Below are positions 1-9,979 of a DNA stretch of 64,000 nucleotides, piece after piece. Source of the stretch: Oreohelix idahoensis. Lineage: Eukaryota; Mollusca; Gastropoda; Stylommatophora; Oreohelicidae. Below the pieces are notes generated by a model. That model was not told the origin of the DNA. It worked only from the letters and a program-made list of their open reading frames with translations, and ran no database searches. A program made the position numbers and the translations under genes. Position 1 is the first letter of the stretch, and each line of letters opens with the position of its first letter. The stretch covers positions 62,001 to 126,000 of the forward strand of contig JAMPIV010005016.1 of NCBI GenBank assembly GCA_024509875.1. Reading direction: 5' to 3'.

Positions 1-31
1 AAAACGATGTTGCGAGAATTTATCACGCAAC
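1..31 (-). repeat. Truncated 3' LTR end of element 1
   Basis: These bases match 8459-8489 exactly. They end in acgcaaca directly before a CT-rich tract, as expected for the U3 start of a minus-strand element. The rest of the LTR (about 845 bp by comparison with the right copy) lies outside the window. Confidence 0.8.
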
Positions 32-50
32 ATATCACCACCTCCTCCCG
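32..50 (-). promoter_or_regulatory. Polypurine tract (plus-strand primer) of element 1
   Basis: The plus strand reads tatcaccacctcctcccg next to the LTR end, so the element strand is purine-rich and abuts its 3' LTR. This is the position where plus-strand DNA synthesis is primed in LTR retrotransposons. Bases 51-782 between this tract and the Pol stop are AT-rich and hold no recognisable coding region. Confidence 0.6.
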
Positions 51-782
51 ATAAAAAAAAATGTGGAACATATTTTTTTTTTTCAATATCAAAGAGCAAG
101 CGATAAGCGGCTCAAAACGCACGAATTATGCGCTGATAATTAACTAAATTGCCAAACAATAGGCTAATTATAGAGTGTCTGGTGAGGATATACCTCAACA
201 GAAAAATAAATATGTCTCAAAAAATATTCACATCAGGGAGGTGTCACCAACACACATCACGTTAGCATGTAAACACAATATACGTATGCAAGTTACTATA
301 ATCATCATTAAACAGCATACTCTAATATTGTCTTTAAAAATGGATGTACAAATCTGATAGGAAAATTTAGATAGTACATTCTTTGACATGTAATGACATA
401 AGTACATAGTAAAGTTAAACTACATGACGATCCAGGACATATGCTCTGGTATTCCGAGGGTAAGTACACAATCTAGAACTCGTAAGGTAAGTCCTCAGCT
501 CAACAATGACATTCTGAGAAAGTACAAGCAATATAATGCTAATTAATAACTAATATGCTTCATAAGGTACAATACATTATTAATAATTGTGGCTGTTTAG
601 TAAACTAACGGCCCTTATATTAACTACTCAGTCCTCCTCTATCATTTTAAAAAACGAACAGAAGAAGATGACAACAAAGCACGATAGTGTGTACATATAA
701 AGTAAGTACAGATGTGCTAATCTATTGTAGAAATATAGGTGTGTTATGACTCTGTAATATATGGAAATATAGGACAGAAGTA

Positions 783-3700
783 TTAGTTGGAGTCATGTGG
801 GCATCTAGACAAAATGTCAGCCATCACATTATCCGCACCACGGATAGCTCGTACCGTGAAGTGAAAAGGTTGAAGAGCTATAGCATATCGAGTGGATCTC
901 GAACTCTTCAAATTCTTAGTCTGAATAGCTGTAAGAGCTTTCTGATCAGTCTCTAGAATGAAATGTGCGCCCAGGAGGAATCTTTGTAGCTTTAGAATTG
1001 ACCAAACCATCGCTAACAACTCACGGTCTAAAACCGAGTAGTTCCTCTCTGCCGCATTTAGTTTTCTAGAAATGTACATAACAGGATGCAGAGTATTTGC
1101 ATATTCTTGCATCAGTGCTGCTCCAATCCCAGTGGATGAAGCATCACTCCGAAGAACAAAAGTCCTATCAAGAGTAGGTAATCTTAAGATGGGAGGAGAA
1201 GAAAATATATTCTTGATTTGGTCTAATGAAGATTGGCATTCTTCAGACCAACGGACCAGATTAGGCGAACCTTTCTTCAACAATGTTGAGAGAGGTGCCA
1301 TGATCGAAGATAAATTTGGAATAAATCTCCCATAAAATTGAATTAAACCTAAGAGACTCCTAACTTGTTTCTTCGTTTTAGGAACAGAGATGTTCAGTAT
1401 TTTGGAAGTATTGTGGTCTTCTGTCTTCAAGAGACCATGACCAACACGATGACCCAGGAAAGAGATTTCACCAAAACCAACAAAAGCTTTAGAAGGTTTT
1501 GCTGTCAAATTATTCTCACGTAGAGTGGACAGTAAGTCATATAACCCTAAATAGTGATCTTCCCAGGTATCACTGAAGAGACAGATGTCATCTAAGTATG
1601 CGATGACATCCGAACGATGTGACAGAATTCGACGCATCATGCGAACGAAAGTGGCAGGGGCGTTCATGAGACCAAAAGGCATAACATTCCATTGAAATAG
1701 ACCCCTAGGTGTAGAAAAAGCAGTAAGAGGTTTGGCATGCTCTGCTAAAGGCACTTGCCAATAACCTTTAGACAAGTCAAGTTTAGTGAAGAATCTAGAA
1801 TTAGAAAGTCTAATCAGTAGATCTTCTAACAAAGGCATCGGTTCAGCGTCGAACTTTGTGACCTGATTCAATTTGCGATAATCAACGCAAATTCGTATGT
1901 TCTTATCCTTCTTCCGGACAATAACCATGGAAGAAGAATATGGTGAAGTCGATGGTTCAATTATATTTAATTGAATCATTTCATCCAATTCCTTTTCCAC
2001 TTGCGACTGAAAGTGTATAGGAATAGGATACGGCCTAACCCTAATTGGATTATTGTCGGTAAGAATTATGTCATGTTCTATGACATCTGTGTGTCCAGGA
2101 ATGTCAGTGAGAACATCCTGAAATGTTTGTAACATCGACAAGTCTCGTCGATGTTCGTCACCAGAAAGATTAGGAGAAACAGAAACGTTTTTCCAAGATT
2201 CCGTGGAATGTAATGGAACCACTGGAAGGGGAAGGTTGACATCAGAGAAGGTAGCTTCCTCATCCTGAATGACAGACAGGGATGAATAATGACCGTGAGG
2301 TGCAGGAGCATCATCCGTTGCCTGGAAAATAGGCAGCAAATAGTCCGGACGTTCGTGAAATTCCGAAAGCATGTTTATGTGGAAAGTTTTATGCTTTCCA
2401 TCAATATCGACCACATAGTCAACATCGGAAATCCGAGAGACTATTGCATACGGACCTTTCCATGCAATAAGAAGTCTATTTTCCCTACTGGGGAGTAGGA
2501 CGAATGCTTTGTCGCCTGGACAAAGTTGTCGTAGACATCTATTCTTGTTAGCAAACTGCCTTGCCTTCTCTTTAGCAATTTCTGATGAAGCAGTTGCTAG
2601 CTTACATGCCTCAATGATCTTTTGTCTAAGAGCAATGACATACTCATATGAGGATTGAGTTTCATCGCTAATATCATCGGCAGTGATGAGATCGTGTAAT
2701 AAAGACATAGGGCCGCGTGGACGCGCGCCAAAGACAAGTTCGAAGGGAGAAAATCCTGTGTGTTCATTAGGGACTTCTCTATAGGCAAAGAGAGCCGCGG
2801 GTAAAACCCTGTCCCAATCTTGAGGATGATCTTCAGTTATCTTACCAAGCAAAGTCTTGAGCGTTCTATTCAGACGCTCAACTAACCCATTAGACATAGG
2901 ATGGTAGATACTACTGAGAGATCGTTCAATATGTAAGGTAGACATTACCTGTGACATAGTGTCAGATATGAGTTGAGTGCCATGGTCTGACAATATTTCT
3001 CTGGGGAACCCCAAGCGAGAAAATATCAACCAAAGAGCATCTGCGATATCTGTAGTAGATATGCTCTTAAGAGGAATAGCCTCTGGCCAACGTGTGCACA
3101 TATCGACACATGTAAGGATAAACTGATGTCCTCTGGCCGACTTGACCTTAAAAGGGCCAATAATATCTATGGCCATTTTCTGAAACGGCCGAATAGGAAT
3201 GTCAGCAGCCTGGAAAGGCGCAGCATGTCGTGGTCCTCTAGATTTGACCTCCTGACATACCTTGCATGATCGGCAGTAAATACGAATGTCCTTATTGACA
3301 AAAGGCCAAAAGAAAGCCGCAAGGACTCTCGACTTCGTACGGGCAAAACCCATATGTCCAGCACATTGCGAGTCATGAGCATGTTGCAATATTTGGACTC
3401 TCATGCTCTTGGGAACAAGAATTTGCGAATGTGCCGACGTAGCCGAATCTTGTACCATACGTACAAGTACGCCGTTTCTCATTGCAATCCAAGATTTTCT
3501 ATTTGTATCCTGATTCGGATCACCTTTCTTCGCAAGAACGAAGAATTTTTTTAAAGAAGAATCTTCTTCTTGCAATTTTATGAAAGAGTCACGAGTGATC
3601 ACTAAGTGACTATCTTGGCTATCAACTTCATTATCACTATTCAGTGAAGTTTCGGGTGTTTGTAGAGCTTGTGCTCTTGTAACTACTGCATTTGTAGCTT

Positions 3701-5721
3701 GCATGTTATTATGTTCCCAAGCAGCAATCTGCTGTGGGGTACACTCCCTAACTCCGTGAATACGACCAATAATAAGGTCCGCAATAGGATTAGGTAAGAG
3801 ACAAGCATGCACATCTCCAGTAAAGAAAGGAGTGGCAATGCGAATTACAGCAGTAGGATATTTTTCTAGAGTGCCGCCAAATGTGACACATTTAATAACC
3901 CTTCCTGTAGCACAAGATGGATCTACAAGCGATTGTCTAACACCAATAGTGGTGCATCCGGAATCGAAAAGTAGTGAGACCGGAGTATCATTAACAAGAC
4001 CCTTATGTAGAATTAAAGAACCCCTCCCGTCATGCGCAACAGCAGCAGGAAGAGCGGGAAGTGGGTGACCACAACTCAAAGTAGTTATGGTACCCGGTTC
4101 GAATAAAGTACTGCATTGGGGGCATTTGTTTGCTCTCTCAAAGTCAAAAGCAGAACTAGTGACAGCGTCAAAGTTTTTACTATCAACAACATGATTACAG
4201 GCTGCCTCAGTTTCCTGTTGTACAGCATTAGCCTGCTGATATCTCTTTTTTTTGTGTTGAGATCTACCCCGACTATTATTACCTCTGAAGTTATCAGAGT
4301 TATTATTATCTCTGCAGTTATTATTGTCTCTATTGTAATTGTTATACTGGTTCGAATTCCAGTTTCCACGATTACTATCATGTTCACATTGATGCGAACA
4401 TCTATTTGTTTGGTTTTGAGGTCTTCGGCAGGAATAACCTCTATTACCATATCCTCTTTTGAAATGCTTATAATTATTAGGGTGATAGTAACGAGTACTA
4501 TCAGGTTGTCTCCAATTCTTCGAAGAAGAATCACCATGAAATTGATTTCCATGATTTTGACAGAAATTACCGCTACTCTTTCTATCAAAATTTTGTTGGG
4601 ATCTACGAGCAAAGTTTTGACCATACGGAGCTGCCGAAGCAACTGGTAAACCTTCTTTCACCTTAGAGTTACCCATGGTTATGTGTGGGTGCGCAGTTAC
4701 GTATTGGCAACAGAAATCTTCCATTTCTTTTATTGTTTTAGGTTTACGTTCATGAAGGAAAGCAAGGAAAGACTCATTGACAGACGACATGACTTTGTCT
4801 CTAAGTATTAAGTCCATAAGTCCTTCATAAGTTTTTTCCGTCTTAGATAGTTCAACCCATCGTGAGAAAGTAATGCGTATTCTTGCAATAAACTCGGAGA
4901 ATTCAACTCCATTTTCAGGTAACATGTTTTTAAATTGTAGACGATAGCCGTCTTCGTTAAGCTGATATTTCTTTAACAAAGCGGCCCTGACAACCTCATA
5001 ATTGTTCTTGTCAGGTTCATCCACCATATTTAATATACTTAGAGCTTTACCTGTCAGTATCCCTGATAACTGATAAACATATTTTGCTTTGTCTATGTTA
5101 TGAGCTGTACATGCTTGTTCAAATCTGTCCAGATAGAACATTATGTCATCGCTGGAAGGACTAAATGTTGGTAACTTAATCTTAAAAGTATCATTATTAG
5201 CCTTACCAGAAGATGAACCCTTGTTTGCATCATTACCATTAATCATGCTTGTCAATTTCAATTTTTCCAACTCTAAAGCTAAGACCTTTTCTTCATGTTC
5301 CATTTTTGCTTTCTCTTTCCTCTCATCAGACTCTCTCTGTAATCTTCTTTCCTCAGCCTGAGCCTCTTTTTGAAGTCTTTCATTTTCAGCTTCTTTTTCA
5401 AGTCTTTTATTCTCAGCCTCTTTTTCAAGTCTTTTATTCTCAGCCTCTTTTTCAAGTCTTTTATTCTCAGCCTCTTTTTGAAGTCTTTCAGCTTCTAGCT
5501 GTAGCTGGAGTTTTCTCTCCTCAGCTTCTGATTCCCTTTTTTGTTTTTCCATTTCCATTTGGAATCTTTTTTTCATCCACCTGCATCTGCAGTTTCTTTT
5601 GTTCAGCTTCCATTGCTTTATCATATCGAGCAGTTGCAAATTCTTCTAACTTATCACCAGTCTTCCCAAGCAATTTACCCTGCTCAATAAAGTGCTCAAA
5701 TGTAGACATGTTGTCTAACAT
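783..5721 (-). CDS. Gag-Pol polyprotein of element 1 (Gag-PR-IN-RT-RNaseH), frameshifted near the start
   Basis: An uninterrupted frame of 1618 residues runs from 5639 to 783. Approximate domains in order: coiled-coil-rich Gag start (1-120), retrotransposon Gag core (150-330), Asn/Arg/Gly-rich basic stretch (350-480), CX2CX13CXH motif (505-525), aspartic protease with FDSG (about 558), integrase HHCC (750-793), integrase D,D35E (about 824, 884, 920), a GPY/F-like WKGPY module (about 1050), RT with VDYRKLNQ (1250) and YLDD (1347), RNase H with SDASSTG (1497) and ETDQKAL (1562). Integrase precedes RT, as in Gmr1-type elements and unlike ordinary Ty3/gypsy. The natural start is probably the Met cluster at 5709-5721 (MLDNMSTFEHF..., similar to element 2's N-terminus). 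It lies in another frame; the switch maps to a T7 run at 5567-5573. No canonical CCHC knuckle is seen. Confidence 0.9.
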
Positions 5722-6004
5722 ATGAGTCCAAAACCTGAAATAATTAACTAATTTATTTCAAACCTAAGTGTAACAAGTCTTAATTAAGCACTTGTATATT
5801 CACATCACATTATATTATCCCAGTCTCTGTGGGAAACAAGTCTCCAATCAAAGAACTTGTATATGAAATATCAGCACTCAATTCTTGATCATAAGTGCAC
5901 TTCTCATTCAATAGTGCACGACACTATTCATCATTCATTTATCATCAGTATAGTAGTAACAGTGCATTAGCATAGCCCATTAACTAATTACTATAACTGT
6001 AAAC

Positions 6005-6110
6005 AATGACTATGTAAACACATGCAGAATGTAAACATTGAAAATGTAAACAATACAAACAATGTAAACAATAACAATGTAAACAATAACAAAGATCAGC
6101 AACAATACAA
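6005..6110. repeat. TAAACAATG-type short tandem repeat in leader
   Basis: The words gtaaacaat and aacaatgtaaac recur irregularly about nine times across this interval. It is low-complexity AT-rich sequence inside the element 1 leader; the 61-residue ORF across it is Asn-rich and not credible as a gene. Confidence 0.7.
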
Positions 6111-7142
6111 AAACTTTCGCAGAAATCAACTAAAAATAAAGCAGAAATTAATGAAATATCACAAAAAATGTGACGATATCTGCGATAGAATTAAACAAAA
6201 TACATGACACCACAGTGTATAAACAAAAATGTTGTATGAAACTAAATTATAGACAAGAGTAGGCTAACAAACACAAACAAATCAAAACAAAACTAAAGAA
6301 TGCGAAATAATAACGAAAACAATATTAAAACATGTCATCACAGCTAACATAAATAGCAACAGAAGTCGCTTAGCAAATTCCAGTATTGGAAATTTGCAAA
6401 CCTTACAGAAAACGCTCACAATAGACGACCTCTATGACGTGGCATAATCTAACGGAGACACCACCCAACCGAGAACCCGCTGAAATATAAACATATAAAT
6501 ATACAAATAACATATAAACATAAAACATATAGAATGAGATGATACACAGAAGACTCAGCAGAAGTATAAGGGCACAGTTTACATACAAACAGGCCACTTA
6601 ACTTATAGGCTTCCAATCGTAGAACAGCAGAAAAACGGATGTCAATCAACGTCCTAAAGAGCGAAGCTCCAACGATGATGGCACATCTGAACTGCTTCCA
6701 CTGCTAACACGATGGTACAAGAGCTTCTGACATACTGTGTGTTGAGTTGTTTCGGCACTTGACCTTCTAATCCAAAAGTAAGTTGATGGAAATCGGTACT
6801 TGGCCTTCTTCAGAAAACAACCCGTTTCAACCGGCACTTGACCTTCTCAAAAAACGACAGCACTGGAACCTTGACAGCAGCAACTTGCTTGACTTGCGTA
6901 AAAGATAACAGCAGTCCGAGTTATCCGGCAACATGTAACAACGCCGGGTACTGTCAAATTCTTGTTTCCGTCAAAAAATTGAAATTTGACTTTTACCGGG
7001 CAACGCCGAGTACTTTGAAAATTTTGAAGATGTTGACTGTATTGAAGAATGTTAATTTCTTGAAGGATGCTGATGAATTCTTGTTGAAAATGAAGTGGGT
7101 AAGGGACCCCGTGTTTGCTGGTACCAGAATCAAACCAGCTTA

Positions 7143-7465
7143 TGGCCACCAAATGATGCGTGATGCCATATGATGATGGATGGCATCCGCATGTCTGGTT
7201 TTGTGTAGTGTGTAGATGTGTTCAGTCAAAACAATGTTCATGCAACAATAACAGGGCAATCCACATAGGACGTCAGTAAACTCACGACGTATAAAGTCAA
7301 TGAGTCTTGAAACAGCCGTTGACGTTTTTCTTCATTATTTATTGTGGATTGCCCTGTTATTGTTGCATGAACATTGTTTTGACTGAACACATCTACACAC
7401 TACACAAAACCAGACATGCGGATGCCATCCATCATCATATGGCATCACGCATCATTTGGTGGCCA
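7143..7465. repeat. 123-bp perfect inverted repeat with 77-bp spacer
   Basis: Bases 7143-7265 are the exact reverse complement of 7343-7465, with 7266-7342 between them. The structure can fold as one long hairpin. It lies in the element 1 leader close to the PBS. Confidence 0.9.
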
Positions 7466-7606
7466 GTGTGGGGATGGGTTCAGTCAAAACAATGTTCATG
7501 CAACAATAACAGGGCAATCCACATAGGACGTCAGTAAACTCACGACGTATAAAGTCAATGAGTCTTGAAACAGCCGTTGACGTTTTTCTTCATTATTTAT
7601 TGTGGA
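7220..7606. repeat. 129-bp direct repeat (7220-7348 and 7478-7606)
   Basis: The two 129-bp copies begin gttcagtcaaaac and end attgtgga, apparently without mismatch. The second copy runs straight into the PBS-like sequence, so it is probably the ancestral one. The first copy, together with the inverted repeat, looks like a local duplication/inversion. Confidence 0.9.
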
Positions 7607-7612
7607 CGCCAC
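7598..7612 (-). promoter_or_regulatory. Probable primer-binding site of element 1
   Basis: On the element strand this reads TGGCGTCCACAATAA. It starts with the TGG expected of a PBS pairing to a tRNA 3' CCA, and lies a few bases inside the LTR edge at 7615. I cannot name the tRNA without a tRNA database. The matching part of element 2 (about 15420-15438) is diverged. Confidence 0.45.
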
Positions 7613-7614
7613 AG

Positions 7615-8489
7615 TGACAAAATGGTTACGCAAATGTGTAGGCACATCAAACAGTCATTATCACAGCAACATTCAATACAGCAATAAACGGTAGACAGCA
7701 TTACAATGATGAGTCAGATGCATGTTATATTTCAAAGTGCTGTAAATGTAGTCAGGTGAACAACTCCATCCTTTTCTATAACAGCCAGGAGATAACCAGA
7801 TGTATGAGATCAGTTCACTCTCCTTAGTTTGACTTCAGCAAGACAGACACGTCTGCCGAAGTATAAATAATGTCCTCAAAAATATCCTCTAGATAATAAA
7901 GGTTTTCCAAACCTAGTTCATTTAACAAAGTAGCAAGTAATGGTCCTTGGTACCTGCATCAACCGATGCAGTACAATGCAGCGACATGTGAGCTAGGAAA
8001 ACATCTCGTGACGACGACTTTCGCAGACAGGCTATGAATCGAAATCGCTCACGACCCAAAATCAATAGAGTTAATGAAAGAGTCAATTTACCTTGCTTTC
8101 ATGAAATACACAGAAATATCACGCCTCCCGACATGTGGGAAACACTAGAGGTATTATCTCGAATAAACGAAATATCCATTAAGAGGACTACACATCCCTG
8201 ACAGAACAAAAATAGCGGAGATCCCCTCTTCAACGAGGCATCTCTTTCGCCATTCCAAATCGCTCACTCCCACTAGTGGTGGGCGGAAACCGATCGACAA
8301 AAAAGCAAGACAAGTCATGCGCAGTCCAGCGCAAAACGACCACAGCTCAAACTTAACTGCATTCGATACCAACGCGAGAAGACAAATGCTTACCGAGAAA
8401 AGTGACTATAAATTCCAAGCAGTTGTTGCCCTTGCGTTATAAAACAGATATTGAAATAAAACGATGTTGCGAGAATTTATCACGCAACA
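7615..8489 (-). repeat. 5' LTR of element 1 (about 875 bp)
   Basis: The end at 8489 is fixed by identity of its last 31 bp with window positions 1-31. The start at 7615 (tgacaaaatgg) is inferred from the adjacent PBS-like sequence and from similarity to the element 2 boundary (cacagtgac). It should contain the element's promoter. I did not resolve U3/R/U5. Confidence 0.6.
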
Positions 8490-8685
8490 CTTGCTTTATC
8501 ATATTTTTTAAAAAACAACTAGCAACCACACAGTTGAGCTGTGTTCAAAAATTATCGAGCAATAAGCCCCCAACTCAAAAAATCATCTCATCACTAAAGC
8601 GTGCTAACTAACGTGTGTACAAAAATCCGACCCATACATATAAATCTTTAACACCTAATTCCCATTAATAAAACATGACTTAACA
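8490..8685 (-). repeat. 3' LTR remnant of element 2, split by element 1
   Basis: It matches 16052-16247 nearly base for base (differences in a T/A run near 8510 and at about 8659). It begins cttgctttatc immediately after element 1's LTR and ends cttaaca. A G/C-rich tract follows (gactacaccgacccccgggg), which may be the degenerate polypurine tract. Confidence 0.8.
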
Positions 8686-9979
8686 GACTACACCGACCCC
8701 CGGGGAAAAAAAATGATATCATTTTTTTTTGACAATTACATCGGAAAAAAAGTGAGGTCGATGACATTCTAATATCTACAACAAATAATTATATTATGTT
8801 AAGTTATACAATTAACCTAACAATAAAGGGATGGAAGTGTGAGTAGAGTATGAAGAAGAAGTATGTAACTAGAATCAAATGCAAACGTAGATGAAGTATG
8901 GAAGCATAAACAAAATAAGAACTAACAAGTGGATAGTAAAAGAAGAGATGGAATGAAATGAAGAATGACCAGCAAAGAAAGAAAACAATGAAATGAGAGT
9001 AGGAAAAGAGAACAATGATACAACATGGTAACCATAAAATTAAACAATGCGTTGTATAAATAAACACTATTATGGCAAAACAACATATACTAGAAAAAAC
9101 AATGCATATCTAAACCAAAGAACAAATAGCTAGCTACCATTTAAAAATAGCATAATATGCAAGAATAGCCAAGTTACTAAACTTATGCAGTACAAATGAT
9201 GAACTTATTATAGACATCAAAATTAACAATACTGCTACAAATAGTTACCCCTAGCTCACAATCAAGCGCTGGGTAATGAAAATATCTCACAATGTCAGAA
9301 AAAACACCTTTCCAAAGTACAATACCGAAATGTATCGTAATGATAATCTAAATTTAAATCGCATTATCACTATAATTGTAACACGTTCAATGTTTATACC
9401 AAACACAGTCATACAAGAACAATATGGCAATGGCATGGTGCATAAAAAGTAAATAATACAATGTCTTAAATTAAACATATCATATAAATATCCATAGCTC
9501 CAGTGATCTTGAAACCTCTTGTGAGCATGAGGATACATAATCATCTAGTGTGGCGGCAAAATTCTGTCTGTCTTCACTCGACAGGAAAACTTGCCCAAGG
9601 CGACATATACAATAGGTTGAAAAGTAATAGCTTAATCACGTAACATAGCAACTCTGATTCTCATGGGAAAGCCGTCGCTGTGAAAAAACACAAATGAAAA
9701 TCACTATTTTAATAACGGTAGGATTTTATGAAAGGCAACAATTAACTTTAAATTTAACCTACCGCGTGTGGTTTTGTAAACTTCCGACCCCTGTACGATG
9801 TTAATCAAACCTTCCTCCGTTACATAAGAAAGGGTAACAGAGAAAGTAACACAGCGTAAACTAGAATATTGAATTAAATAGGGTCAAAAAAGTGTTCTAT
9901 CAGTGTGCGATAATGCATAATAGAGTCGTGGGTATATAAAGTGATACCGAAATCTATAAGCAAATCTAGAAGAAAGTAG
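8686..9979. other. 3' noncoding part of element 2
   Basis: About 1.3 kb lies between the LTR remnant and the RNase H stop. It is AT-rich with no recognisable coding region. It includes a 24-bp perfect palindrome of the form A8-tgatatca-T8 near 8706-8729. Confidence 0.5.

Larger units (their letters stand above)
5722..7597 (-). other. Long 5' leader of element 1
   Basis: About 1.9 kb separates the Gag start from the primer-binding region. It has no convincing ORF. It contains an AT-rich TAAACAATG-type short repeat (about 6005-6110), several copies of a cggcacttgaccttct-like word (about 6751, 6793, 6831), and a 123-bp inverted repeat plus a 129-bp direct repeat near the PBS. Element 2 has a recognisably related but shorter leader. 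Confidence 0.55.
1..8489 (-). mobile_element. Ty3/gypsy (Gmr1-like order) LTR retrotransposon, element 1
   Basis: The left LTR is cut by the window edge: only its last 31 bp are visible, and they recur at 8459-8489 as the end of the right LTR. Immediately right of the left LTR is a CT-rich tract (polypurine tract on the element strand). A PBS-like segment lies left of the right LTR. Between them is one long minus-strand Gag-Pol frame (783-5639), an 0.75-kb 3' noncoding part and a 1.9-kb leader with duplications. Both LTR ends have the TG...CA form on the plus strand. The right end abuts element 2's LTR, so element 1 is a nested insertion. The predicted 5-bp target duplication is cttgc (8490-8494); its partner lies left of the window. 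Confidence 0.85.

Noticed and set aside
175..357. Small ORF in element 1's 3' region as an accessory (env-like) gene
   Set aside because: Only 60 residues, on the strand opposite to the element, with no signal peptide, membrane segment or homology to element 2's corresponding region.
4085..4649. Overlapping 185-aa minus and 177-aa plus frames within Gag
   Set aside because: Both lie inside the low-complexity Asn/Arg-rich part of the element 1 Gag frame and are shadows of it; likewise 12736-13299 in element 2.
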